Shown in pieces: positions 17,795 to 28,804 of a DNA stretch of 56,685 nucleotides. A program made the translations under genes and the position numbers. The DNA lies in assembly GCF_023887685.1 (NCBI RefSeq), contig NZ_JAMWMR010000034.1:1-56685 (forward strand). Direction: 5' to 3'. The number at the start of each line of letters is the position of its first letter. Positions within the stretch are counted from its first letter, which is position 1. Source of the DNA: Streptomyces macrolidinus (GTDB taxonomy: Bacteria; Actinomycetota; Actinomycetes; Streptomycetales; Streptomycetaceae). Below the pieces are notes generated by a model. It made no database searches. It worked only from the letters and a program-made list of their open reading frames with translations, and was not told the origin of the DNA.

Positions 17795-19354
17795 TCACCC
17801 CTGTTGGGCGTCGTGGGCGAGGAGCGCGATGTGGACGGAGGCGGCCTGTTCGAAGTCGTCGAGGTCGACGCCGAGACGGGTGCGGATGGCCTCCAGACGG
17901 CGGTAGAGGGCGGGCCTGCTGACGTGATGGAGCTGGGCGGTACGGGACTTGTTGCGGCCGGTGGCCAGGTAGGTCCGCAGCACGGCCAGCAGGTCCGGCT
18001 CCGCGTCGGATCCGCACAGCAGTCCGTCCAACTCCCGCTCGGCGAAGGCCTGGACATGCGGGTCGTCGCGCAACAGCCGGATCAGACCGCGCAGATGGAC
18101 GTCCCTGAGGCGTACGACGACGGGCAGGTCCAGGGCGGCGCCGTGCTCGGCGACGGCGTCGGCCACATGCCGCGCCTCGCGCAGCCCGGCGGGGACGTCC
18201 TCCCAGACGGTGCGCGCGTCCGCGGCGGCGACCACCGGCGTGCCTTTCGCCGTCTCCTTCCGCAGCCGGGTGGCGAAGTGCGCGGCCAGCGCCTGCGCGT
18301 CCTGGTCGCGGGCGAGGCTGAGCAGCAACGCCGTCGCCCTGTCGTCGAGTTGGGCCACGAGTCCGGGCAGTCCGAGCAGGCGCAGGACGCGGTCGAGGAC
18401 GACCGGGTCGCCGTCGCGTACGACGAGGGGGACGAAGGCACGGCGGTTCACGGGAAGCCCGGCCGCGCGGACCCGCGGCAGCAGTCGGCGGGCCGGGACG
18501 ACCCCGGTGACGAGGTCGGTCAGCAGGCTCTGTGCGGACTGCTCCTCCCAGGAGTGCACCGCGGTGCCGAGCATCCGGTGCAACACGAGGGCCTCGGCGG
18601 CGCGTTCGGCGAGCAGCCGTCCGACGGGGCTGTCGCCGCGGTAGCCGCACAGCACGATCCGGCCCCAGTGCTCGCCGCGTCCGCCCAGTTCGGCACGGAC
18701 CCAGCCGTCGCCCTCGCCACCGCCCGCCTGCCGGGCGATGCGCTCCCAGTCACGCAGCACGTCGTCGACCGCGGGCCGCTCCCCCGCCGTGGCGAGCACC
18801 CGGTGGGCCAGGTTGGTGAGGATCACGGGACAGCCGGCGTGCACGGCGATCTCGTCGAGCAGTCGCTGGAGCGGGGCGCCCGCGGTGATGATCCCGGTCA
18901 GCGCGGTGCGTACGGACTCCGACAGGCTCACCGTCGCGAACTTCCGCCGTACGAGCCGGGATTGGACCTCCTCGGTCAGCTCGGCGAAGGGGAAGGGCCG
19001 GTGCAGGACCACCATGGGAAGGCCGTAGCGCTCGGCGGCCCGGCGCATCACGTCGGGGGGTGCGGGGAAGGCGCGGCCGAGCCCGAGGACGACGGCCGCG
19101 GCCTCCGCGCGGTGCAGGGAGCGGATGTACTCGGCCTGCTTGTCCTCGTCGCCCGCGAGCAGCACCCCGGTGGTGAGGACCATCTCGCCGCCGCTGAGCA
19201 TCACGCCGACATCGGCGGCCTCGGCGACGTGCACCCAGCGCACGGGCCGGTCGAGATGTCCCGCCCCAGCCACCACCTCGGGCTCTCCGGCGAGCACCCG
19301 CTCCAGGGTGAGGACCTGGCGTATCGACAGGGCGGGTTCCAAGGCGGTGGTCAT
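17795..19354 (-). CDS. PucR-family transcriptional regulator
   Basis: A 519-residue regulator with the N-terminal PucR ligand-type domain (LSIRQVLTLERVLAGEPEVVAG...RPVRWVHVAEAADVGVMLSGGEMVLTTG) and a C-terminal HTH_30 helix-turn-helix (LLAVLRTYLATGRNKSRTAQLHHVSRPALYRRLEAIRTRLGVDL). PucR proteins control purine, pyrimidine and related nitrogen catabolism. It sits between two catabolic groups on the same strand and is the obvious local regulator. The ATG at 19354 starts the conserved N-terminus. Whether it activates or represses, and its ligand, are not visible. Confidence 0.9.
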   Translation of the reverse strand: MTTALEPALSIRQVLTLERVLAGEPEVVAGAGHLDRPVRWVHVAEAADVGVMLSGGEMVLTTGVLLAGDEDKQAEYIRSLHRAEAAAVVLGLGRAFPAPPDVMRRAAERYGLPMVVLHRPFPFAELTEEVQSRLVRRKFATVSLSESVRTALTGIITAGAPLQRLLDEIAVHAGCPVILTNLAHRVLATAGERPAVDDVLRDWERIARQAGGGEGDGWVRAELGGRGEHWGRIVLCGYRGDSPVGRLLAERAAEALVLHRMLGTAVHSWEEQSAQSLLTDLVTGVVPARRLLPRVRAAGLPVNRRAFVPLVVRDGDPVVLDRVLRLLGLPGLVAQLDDRATALLLSLARDQDAQALAAHFATRLRKETAKGTPVVAAADARTVWEDVPAGLREARHVADAVAEHGAALDLPVVVRLRDVHLRGLIRLLRDDPHVQAFAERELDGLLCGSDAEPDLLAVLRTYLATGRNKSRTAQLHHVSRPALYRRLEAIRTRLGVDLDDFEQAASVHIALLAHDAQQG

Positions 19355-19436
19355 GGCTAACGTCCCCTCTGCTCGGGTCAGACAGGCCTTAGGACACCTC
19401 GGGTCGGAGCTGCTCGCGGCTTGGACACTCGTGTCG

Positions 19437-20720
19437 CTACTGGACGCTTCTGAGGGCGTGTTCGAGGATCGCGGCGCCTTCCTCGGCCTCCGCGACGGTG
19501 AGCGTGAGCGGTGGGGCGATGCGCAGCGCGCTGGTGTCGTGGCCGCCGCCCTTGCCGATCAGCAGCCCTCCCGCACGGGCGGCCTCGATCACGGCGGACG
19601 CCGCCTCCGGGTGGGCCTGGTCGGTGCCGGGACGCACCAGTTCGATGCCGATCATCAGGCCGCGCCCGCGTACTTCGCGTACGACGGGGAGCTGGGCGGC
19701 GACGGCGCGCAGCCGTTCGATGAGCAGTCCGCCGACGCGGCGCGCGTTGCCCTGAAGGTCGTGTTCGAGGAGGTAGGTGAGGTTGGCGAGGCCCGCCGCC
19801 ATCGTGATCTGGGTGCCGCCGAAGGTCGAAATGCTGTTGGCGTCCAGGCAGTTCATGATGTCCGCGCGGGCGACGACACCGCCGATGGACATGCCGTTGC
19901 CGATGCCCTTGGCGAAGGTGAGGATGTCGGGCGGGCCCGAGGCGCCGTGTGCCTGCCAGCCCCAGAAGTGGTCGCCGGTCCGACCCCAGCCGGTCTGCAC
20001 CTCGTCCGAGATCCACAGGATGCCGCGGTCCTGGAGGACGTCGTGGAAGGCCGCGTACAGCCCGTCGGGCGGCGAGGTGAAGCCGCCGACGCCCTGGATG
20101 GGCTCGGCGATCAGCGCGGCGGGCGGGCGGACGTGCCCGAGCAAGTCGGTGAGGTCCTCGACGCAGGACGAGATGAACTCGTCGTCGTCGAGGTGCGCGA
20201 ACGGGCCCCGGGTGCGGACGCCACCGTGGACGTACAGGGTCTGCAGCGGGGACAGGGAGGTCGGGGACCAACTGCGGTTGCCGGTGATGCCGACGGCGCT
20301 GAAGGAGCGGCCGTGGTAGCTGTTGCGCATCGCCAGGATCTGGTTGCTGCGCCGGTACGTCGTCGCCAGCAGCAGCGCGGTGTCGTTGGCCTCGGTGCCG
20401 GAGGTCGTGAAGAAGACGCGGGCGTCGGGGATGTTGCTCAACCGGGCGATGCGCTCGGCGAGTTCGACCATGGTCCGGTTGAGGTAGAGGGTCGAGGTGT
20501 GCAGGATGCGTCCGGCCTGCTCGGTCACGGCCTTGGTGACCTCGGGCAGGGCGTGCGCGGTCATCGTGGTGAGGATCCCGCCGAAGAAGTCCAGGTACTT
20601 GTTGCCGTCGGCGTCCCAGACATGGCGGCCCTCGCCGTGGGTGATCTCGATGGGGTTCTCGTAGTACAGGGCGAGCCAGTCGGGCAGGACGGCCCGGTGG
20701 CGGGCGTGCAGATCGCTCAC
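19437..20720 (-). CDS. class III PLP aminotransferase
   Basis: A 427-residue fold-type I aminotransferase of the omega-amino-acid class. It has the substrate-strand YLDFFGGILTTMTAH, FFTTSGTEANDTALL, the PLP-holding DEVQTGWGRTG and the Schiff-base lysine in LTFAKGIGNG. The GTG at 20720 overlaps the upstream amidohydrolase stop (GTGA), so translation is coupled. A role as beta-alanine or 3-aminoisobutyrate transaminase, turning the pyrimidine breakdown product into malonate or methylmalonate semialdehyde, fits the neighbours. Other omega-amino acids are possible. Confidence 0.9.
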   Translation of the reverse strand: MSDLHARHRAVLPDWLALYYENPIEITHGEGRHVWDADGNKYLDFFGGILTTMTAHALPEVTKAVTEQAGRILHTSTLYLNRTMVELAERIARLSNIPDARVFFTTSGTEANDTALLLATTYRRSNQILAMRNSYHGRSFSAVGITGNRSWSPTSLSPLQTLYVHGGVRTRGPFAHLDDDEFISSCVEDLTDLLGHVRPPAALIAEPIQGVGGFTSPPDGLYAAFHDVLQDRGILWISDEVQTGWGRTGDHFWGWQAHGASGPPDILTFAKGIGNGMSIGGVVARADIMNCLDANSISTFGGTQITMAAGLANLTYLLEHDLQGNARRVGGLLIERLRAVAAQLPVVREVRGRGLMIGIELVRPGTDQAHPEAASAVIEAARAGGLLIGKGGGHDTSALRIAPPLTLTVAEAEEGAAILEHALRSVQ

Positions 20721-21559
20721 GGCTTCACCAGTCCTTCGTACGCGTCGGGGCGGCGGTCGCGGTAGAACGCCCACTGCTGCCGCACTTCTTCGATGAGGTC
20801 GAAGTCGAGGTCGCGGACGAGGAGTTCCTCCTCCTTGTCGGCCGCCACCTCCCCCACGAACTGTCCGCGGGGGTCGACGAAGTAGCTCGTGCCGTAGAAG
20901 TCGTTGTCGCCGTACTCCTCGCGGCCCACGCGGTTGATCGCGGCGATGAAGTACTCGTTGGCGACGGCCGCTGCGGGCTGCTCCAGTTGCCAGAGGTAGG
21001 CGGACAGACCACGTGAGGTGGCCGACGGGTTGTAGACCAACTGTGCTCCGTTCAGACCCAGTTGCCGCCAGCCCTCCGGGAAGTGGCGGTCGTAGCAGAT
21101 GTAGACGCCGACCTTGCCGACCGCGGTGTCGAAGACCGGCCAGCCGAGGTTGCCCGGTTTGAAGTAGTACTTCTCCCAGAACCCCTTGAGCTGGGGGATG
21201 TGATGCTTGCGGTACTTGCCGAGGTAGCCGCCGTCGGCGTCGATCACGGCGGCGGTGTTGTAGTAGAAGCCGGACTGCTCGACCTCGAAGACCGGGACGA
21301 CGATCACCATGCCGGTCTCGCGCGCCAGTTCCCGCATGCGGGTGACCGTGGGGCCGTCGGGCACGGGCTCGGCCCAGCGGTAGTGCTCGGGCTCCTGGAC
21401 CTGACAGAAGTAGGGGGCGTTGAAGACTTCCTGGAAGCCGATGATCCTCGCGCCCTGCCGGGCCGCCTCGCGGGCGTGCTCCACATGCTTGGCGATCATG
21501 GATTCGCTGTCGCCGGTCCAGGTCGCCTGGACCAGCGCGGCGCGTACGACATGGGCCAT
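20717..21559 (-). CDS. nitrilase-superfamily amidohydrolase (beta-ureidopropionase-like), copy 2
   Basis: A 280-residue homologue of the copy at 16656-17498, of identical length, with Glu44 (GFQEVFNAPY), Lys118 (YRKHHIP) and Cys155 (YICYDRHFPEGWR). The ATG at 21559 has an AAAGGAG site. It is coupled by a 4-base overlap to the class III aminotransferase, so the pair could carry out the last two steps of pyrimidine degradation. Substitutions near the active site (FNAPY for FYGPY, FYYNTAAV for VLYNTAAV) suggest a different substrate preference from copy 1, for example the carbamoyl-beta-aminoisobutyrate from thymine. Confidence 0.9.
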   Translation of the reverse strand: MAHVVRAALVQATWTGDSESMIAKHVEHAREAARQGARIIGFQEVFNAPYFCQVQEPEHYRWAEPVPDGPTVTRMRELARETGMVIVVPVFEVEQSGFYYNTAAVIDADGGYLGKYRKHHIPQLKGFWEKYYFKPGNLGWPVFDTAVGKVGVYICYDRHFPEGWRQLGLNGAQLVYNPSATSRGLSAYLWQLEQPAAAVANEYFIAAINRVGREEYGDNDFYGTSYFVDPRGQFVGEVAADKEEELLVRDLDFDLIEEVRQQWAFYRDRRPDAYEGLVKP

Positions 21560-21853
21560 GGTGCCGCTCCTTTGCCTGGTGTCCCTGGCAGGGGACGTCA
21601 GAGAGCCTCTACACCCATAGACACGGGCCAGAGAAGGCACGAACGTAAGCCCCCGGGGCGGCCTTGCCAAGACCATCGTCGGCAACCGGCGGAGTCGATC
21701 ATGTTTCGTACCCCGGTGGACGAGTGGTCCGATGGGACGAGTGGTCCGATTGTCGGCGGGGCATGTCGGGTTGCCGACGGGTCACGTCCGCTTACGGACG
21801 AGTCACGTCCACTTGTCGGCGGGCCGCGACCGCGTGCGCGGAGCGGCCTCGGC
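21560..21853. other. intergenic region with short repeats
   Basis: This 294-base spacer upstream of the amidohydrolase/aminotransferase genes contains a 15-base direct repeat, gacgagtggtccgat, at 21719-21733 and 21736-21750, a small dyad (gtccg/cggac, 21787-21800) and gtcacgtcc twice (21781-21789, 21802-21810). It should contain the promoter of the catabolic genes; PucR binding is possible. No gene is evident. Confidence 0.5.
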
Positions 21854-22141
21854 TCACGCCGCGATCGGGGCGGTTGGTGCAGTCGGCGCAGTCGGCGCAG
21901 TCGGCGCGCACCGTCCGGCGAGTTCGTCCATGGACAGGCCGAGCGCCCGCGCCAGCGCGGCGACCGTGAAGAACGCCGGGGTGGGCGCGCGTCCGGTCTC
22001 GATCTTGCGGAGCGTCTCGGCGGAGATACCGGCACTCGCGGCGACGTCGGCCATGCTGCGGGCGCCGCGCGCCTCGCGCAGGCAGCGCCCGAGACGCTCG
22101 CCGCGTTCATGCTCTTCGGGGGTCAGCGGGGTGCGCACCAT
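21854..22141 (-). CDS. small XRE-family regulator
   Basis: A 95-residue protein with an Xre/Cro helix-turn-helix (RSMADVAASAGISAETLRKIETGRAPTPAFFTVAALARALGL). It ends in four Thr-Ala-Pro units encoded by a 9-base tandem repeat. It is divergent from a methionine aminopeptidase gene. The 70-base spacer holds two direct copies and one partial inverted copy of CCGGTATAG-type sequence, so it probably represses both genes. Its ATG lies only about nine bases from a TATTAG box, suggesting a very short or absent leader. Confidence 0.85.
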   Translation of the reverse strand: MVRTPLTPEEHERGERLGRCLREARGARSMADVAASAGISAETLRKIETGRAPTPAFFTVAALARALGLSMDELAGRCAPTAPTAPTAPTAPIAA

Positions 22142-22150
22142 GCGCCCATT

Positions 22151-22215
22151 CTAATACCGGAGCCCGACCGGGGGCCCGGTATAGTAATTGGCGAATGAGC
22201 GGTATAGTAATTGGC
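22151..22215. promoter_or_regulatory. divergent XRE/map promoter with repeated TATAGT boxes
   Basis: The 16-base sequence CGGTATAGTAATTGGC occurs at 22177-22192 and 22200-22215, each followed by an ATG within a few bases. A partial inverted copy (CCGGTATTAG on the minus strand, 22151-22160) faces the XRE gene. TATAGT and TATTAG fit the -10 consensus at distances that place transcription starts at or next to the start codons, with no Shine-Dalgarno site. The repeats are also candidate operators. Confidence 0.65.
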
Positions 22216-22986
22216 ATGGTGAAACTGAAGACGGACACGTCGATCGATGCGATGTACACGGCGGGCCAGGTGGTCGCCCAGGCCCTCACGGCGGTACGGA
22301 AGAGTGCGGACGTAGGCGTCTCGCTGCGCGAACTGGACGAGGTGGCACACCAGGTGCTGCGCGACGCGGACGCGGAGTCGCCGTTCCTCGGCTACCGCCC
22401 GAGCTTCGCCCCGTCGCCCTTCCCCGCGGTCATCTGCGCCTCGGTCAACGACGCGATCGTGCACGGCATCCCGGACGGCTACCGACTGCGCGAGGGCGAC
22501 CTGGTCTCCATCGACTGCGGCGCCCAACTCGGCGGCTGGGCGGGCGACTCGGCGATCAGCTTCCTCGTCGGCCGAGCGAGCGCCGCCGATCTGCGGCTGG
22601 TCGAGACCGCGGAGCGGGCGCTCGCGGCGGGCATCGAGGCGGCCGTCGTCGGCAACCGCATCGGGGACATCGCGCACGCGATCGGCTCGGTGTGCCGGAC
22701 CGCGGGGTACGGCATCATGGAGGACTTCGGCGGGCACGGCGTGGGCCGCCGTATGCACGAGGACCCGCCCGTCCCGAACGAGGGCCGCCCCGGACGCGGC
22801 CTCCGGCTGCGGCACGGCATGGTCCTGGCGATCGAGCCCATGCTCATCGGAGGCGGCACCGACGGGTACCACGCGGACGCCGATGGCTGGACCCTCCGTA
22901 CGAACGACGGCTCCCGCGCGGCCCACACGGAACACACCGTGGCGATCACGGATTCGGGGCCGCGCATCCTGACGGAACGGCGCTGA
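22216..22986 (+). CDS. map: methionine aminopeptidase, type I
   Basis: A 256-residue M24 peptidase with the five metal ligands visible: Asp in SIDCGAQ, Asp in GWAGDSA, His in GGHGVGR, Glu in AIEPM and Glu-His near TEHTV. It removes the initiator Met from nascent proteins. It lacks the N-terminal zinc-finger or linker extension of some actinobacterial MetAPs. The start at 22216 directly follows a TATAGT box and has no ribosome site, implying a leaderless message; an in-frame ATG at 22195 has the same arrangement. It is paired with a divergent XRE gene, so it is probably a conditionally expressed extra MetAP rather than the housekeeping copy. Confidence 0.92.
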   Translation: MVKLKTDTSIDAMYTAGQVVAQALTAVRKSADVGVSLRELDEVAHQVLRDADAESPFLGYRPSFAPSPFPAVICASVNDAIVHGIPDGYRLREGDLVSIDCGAQLGGWAGDSAISFLVGRASAADLRLVETAERALAAGIEAAVVGNRIGDIAHAIGSVCRTAGYGIMEDFGGHGVGRRMHEDPPVPNEGRPGRGLRLRHGMVLAIEPMLIGGGTDGYHADADGWTLRTNDGSRAAHTEHTVAITDSGPRILTERR

Positions 22987-23037
22987 GGTTCTTCAGAACC
23001 TGGATCAGAACCCGGATCAAGCCCCGGCTGAGGCTCT

Positions 23038-23553
23038 TCAGAGCCAGAAGACGACCGCGAGGGCGACCAGCACCCCGAGGGCGACGAGCCCGCCGAAGAT
23101 CCCGGCGCCCGCGGCGATCTTCACACTGGTGGGCCGCTCCTCCCGCCAGCCCGCCTCCCGAGCGGCGCCCCGGATCAGCCGGTGGCCCTCGGCGGAGGAG
23201 AAGGTGTACTGCTCGCCGCCGACCGGGGTCCGGTACGACGTGGTGTACACGCTCCGGCCCGTGGACAGCGTCCTCCCCAGCCGCACCCCGCCGAGGCCCG
23301 CCTCGTACTCGACGGCACGGACGACATCCGTCAGCGTGAACACCCGTTCCTCCGGGCGCAGTTCGACGCGGTAGGTGTGCATCTGGGTGATCCGGCTGCG
23401 CGTCAACCGCTCCTGCCACTGCGGGACATCGATGTCCACGGTCAGCTCGAGCCCCCACTCCGTACGGCGCGTCCGATACGGCGTGCCCGCGGCGGCGGCC
23501 TCGATGCGGGCGGACAACTCCTCGGCGGCATCTGGGCCGTTGGATCCCCTCAC
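23038..23553 (-). CDS. hypothetical protein with C-terminal membrane anchor
   Basis: A 171-residue protein I do not recognise. It begins with an acidic helix (DAAEELSARIEAAAAG), has a central soluble domain rich in beta-strand-like segments (WGLELTVDIDVPQWQERL, MHTYRVELRPEERVFTLTDVVRAVEYEAG) and ends with one membrane helix (AAGAGIFGGLVALGVLVALAVVFWL), so it is probably tail-anchored. The GTG at 23553 begins a compact, well-coded frame, while the longer frame to 23844 is Arg/Pro-rich. It converges with map and shares no obvious operon. Confidence 0.65.
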   Translation of the reverse strand: MRGSNGPDAAEELSARIEAAAAGTPYRTRRTEWGLELTVDIDVPQWQERLTRSRITQMHTYRVELRPEERVFTLTDVVRAVEYEAGLGGVRLGRTLSTGRSVYTTSYRTPVGGEQYTFSSAEGHRLIRGAAREAGWREERPTSVKIAAGAGIFGGLVALGVLVALAVVFWL

Positions 23554-23827
23554 AGGCACGCAGGGTAACAGCGTGGAGGTGGAGCGGCGCGACGGTCGGT
23601 GATCCCGGCCACGGGTCGCGGGCTGTGCCGGTGAGCGGCGGCCGACCGGCCGCCGCCCCCAGGGGCCCTCCTGAAGGTGCCCCCGGCAGGGGATCGTGCC
23701 ATCGTGGTCTACGGGCGCCGCGCTCCCAGGGCCGCCTGTCCGGAGCTGCCCGGCCGGGAGATGTAACCGGGCCCGTCCGGGCTGCCCCCGCGTCGCGCCG
23801 GTACGTCGATCAGCGGAACGGATTGCC

Positions 23828-26425
<2,598 letters not shown>

Positions 26426-26801
26426 CCGGGTACGGACGGCCAGCGCACCGTCAGGACCACCGACTCCTCCTCCGCGATCCAGGAGTGGTCGACGCCGCGG
26501 CCCCACACGACGTAGTCGCCCTGCTGCTCCAAGAGGACGCTGCGGCCCGGGAGTTCGACGCGGAACCGGCCGCTGATGAGGACCAGGAGGGCGGTGCGCT
26601 CCTCGCCCCTCACCCACTGCGCGCGCTCGTCACCGGCGGGGTGGACACCCCACTTGATCTCCACGGCTTCGCTGTGGCGCGGATCGCCGGCGTCCTTGAA
26701 GTGACCGAGCAGCCAGCCCCGGTCCAGTGCCGCGTCCTTGCCCGCGTTGCCTACGTACACCGTGTCGTTCACGTCGTTCACGTCGTTCACGTCCTGGGAC
26801 G

Positions 26802-27479
26802 CTAGCAGCCGCCCCGGTGGGCGCCGACGACGCCCGCCTCGTAGGCGACGATCACCGCCTGGGTCCGGTCCCGGGCGCCGGTCTTCGCCAGTACCGCCGC
26901 CACATGGGTCTTCACCGTGGCGGGGCCGACCTGCAGGCGCCGGGCGATCTCCGCGTTGGTCAGCCCGGCCGCCATGAGCCGCAGCACCTCGCCCTCGCGG
27001 CCGGTGAGCCGCGCCACCCAGGGCGGCGGCGCGGCGTGGGTGCGCGCATGTTTCTCGGCCAACGTCCGTACGGCGGAAGGGAAGAGCAGGGTGTCGCTGT
27101 GGGCGACCAGCCGTACGGACCGGACCAGTGTGTCGGCGTCCGTCCGCTTCAGCAGGAAGCCCGCGGCTCCGGCGCGCAGCGCGTCGTAGACGTAGGAGTC
27201 GTTCTCGAAGGTGGTGACGACGACGATCCGGGGCACCGGGTCGATGCGGGTGGCCAGGATCTGCTCGGTGGCCCGGATGCCGTCGATCTCGGGCATGCGG
27301 ACGTCCATGAGGACCACGTCGGGCCGTGTCTCCCGGGTGACGGACACCGCCTCGGCCCCGGTCGCAGCCTCGCCGACGACGTCGATTCCGGGCTCGGCAC
27401 GGAGGATGGCGCGCAAGGCGGTACGGACCATGCGCTCGTCGTCGGCGAGCACGATCCGGATGGGCGGTGAACTGCTCAT
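26802..27479 (-). CDS. NarL/FixJ-family response regulator
   Basis: A 225-residue regulator. The receiver domain (IVLADDERMVRTAL, phosphoacceptor in VVLMDVRMPEIDG, Lys in FLLKRT) is followed by a LuxR helix-turn-helix (LTGREGEVLRLMAAGLTNAEIARRLQVGPATVKTHVAAVLAKTGARDRTQAV). Its ATG overlaps the kinase stop (ATGA, 27476-27479), so it is the last gene of a three-gene, fully overlapping operon: membrane protein, sensor kinase, regulator. Targets probably include the operon itself. Confidence 0.93.
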   Translation of the reverse strand: MSSSPPIRIVLADDERMVRTALRAILRAEPGIDVVGEAATGAEAVSVTRETRPDVVLMDVRMPEIDGIRATEQILATRIDPVPRIVVVTTFENDSYVYDALRAGAAGFLLKRTDADTLVRSVRLVAHSDTLLFPSAVRTLAEKHARTHAAPPPWVARLTGREGEVLRLMAAGLTNAEIARRLQVGPATVKTHVAAVLAKTGARDRTQAVIVAYEAGVVGAHRGGC

Positions 27480-28804
27480 ACTGATCCCTCTGATCCCTCT
27501 GGTCCTTCTCGTCCCTCTGGTCCTTCTCGTCCCTCTGGTCCTTCTGGTCCCTTCATGGGCAGCCGTACGGACAGGCGCCATACCCCGTCGACGGGCCCCG
27601 CGTGCGTGATGCCGCCCAGCAGTCGGGCGCGGTCGGCGATGCCGCGCAGCCCGTGGCCGCCGCCGGGCCGGGCGCCGGGCGCGGCGGGCGCCGCCTCCAT
27701 CGGGTTCTCGACAGTGATCTCCAACTGGCCTTCTGCGGCGACGAGTTGGACTGTGATCGGGACCTGTCCGCCCGCGCCCGCGTGCTTGAGCGCGTTGCTC
27801 AGCCCTTCCTGGACGATGCGGTAGGCCTCGCGAGAGATCATCGGCGGGAGGGACTCGGAATCGACTTCTATGCCGACGGTGATGTGCGCGCCGCTCGCGC
27901 GGGTGCGGCGCAGCAATCCGTCGAGGTCGGCCGCGAGCGTGGGCGCGGGGGCCTTGCCCGGCGTGTCGTCTGCGCGCAACACACCAAGTACGGCGTCGAG
28001 TTCGCCGACCGTGCGCCGGGTGGTGTCCTCGATCGCGGCGAGTGCCTCGCGTACGAACTCGGGATCGCTGTCGAGGACCCTGCGGGCGGCGCTCGCCTGG
28101 AGGGTGACGGCGCTGAGCGCATGGCCGACGGAGTCGTGCAGTTCACGGGCGAGCCGGTTGCGTACGGCGAGATCGGCGGCACGGGCCTCGGCGGCGGCCA
28201 GCCGGTCCTCGGGGCCGGGCCCGAGCAGGGCGGGCGCGCACCGGGCGAGCAGCGCACCGCAGCCCGCGGCGCAGGCGGCGAGCACGACCAGCATCATGGC
28301 ACCCGCGACCGGCGCGAGCGCCAACGCCCAGGGTTCCTGGAGGACTTGGAGCAAGTCACGGCGCATGTCGCGCAGTCCGGGGAAGACCGGGATCACGATC
28401 AGTACCGCCGCGAACGGTGGCAGCGACAAGGTCATGCCCGAGACGATCCCGCCGAGGCCGAGGTGCAACGTGAACCAGGCCGCACACCGCCCCTTCGCGG
28501 CCCGGGTCCGCGCGGGCCCGTCGGCCAGGCCGTCGCCGTCCACACCGCACAGCGCACGCACCGCCGCCACCGACATGGGACGGGTCAGCGGGAAGGGAGA
28601 GGTGAGCGCGGCGAGCGGCAACGCTACGGCGAACGAGGCGAGTTGGAGAGGGAAGGTGGTGAACACGTCCTCTGAACCCTGCACCGCGCCGACGATCACC
28701 GTACCGACGAGGAAGTACGGCATGGCGAGCGCGCCGCCCAGGATCAGATGGACCCAGCGGCGGCGTGCCACGTGGCCGAAGAGCGGCCGGAGCAGTCGCT
28801 TCAC
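27476..28804 (-). CDS. sensor histidine kinase with GPE-repeat tail
   Basis: A 442-residue membrane kinase. It has about four hydrophobic segments in the first 190 residues, a HisKA_3 site (RNRLARELHDSVGHALSAV) and a HATPase domain (EAYRIVQEGLSNALKHAGAG, GGGHGLRGIADRARLLGG). The last 24 residues are Gly-Pro-Glu/Gly-Arg-Glu repeats encoded by an 18-base direct repeat, so the tail is probably disordered. The GTG at 28804 overlaps the upstream membrane gene's stop (GTGA). The kinase signal is probably sensed through its membrane region or the coupled membrane protein. Confidence 0.9.
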   Translation of the reverse strand: MKRLLRPLFGHVARRRWVHLILGGALAMPYFLVGTVIVGAVQGSEDVFTTFPLQLASFAVALPLAALTSPFPLTRPMSVAAVRALCGVDGDGLADGPARTRAAKGRCAAWFTLHLGLGGIVSGMTLSLPPFAAVLIVIPVFPGLRDMRRDLLQVLQEPWALALAPVAGAMMLVVLAACAAGCGALLARCAPALLGPGPEDRLAAAEARAADLAVRNRLARELHDSVGHALSAVTLQASAARRVLDSDPEFVREALAAIEDTTRRTVGELDAVLGVLRADDTPGKAPAPTLAADLDGLLRRTRASGAHITVGIEVDSESLPPMISREAYRIVQEGLSNALKHAGAGGQVPITVQLVAAEGQLEITVENPMEAAPAAPGARPGGGHGLRGIADRARLLGGITHAGPVDGVWRLSVRLPMKGPEGPEGREGPEGREGPEGSEGSV

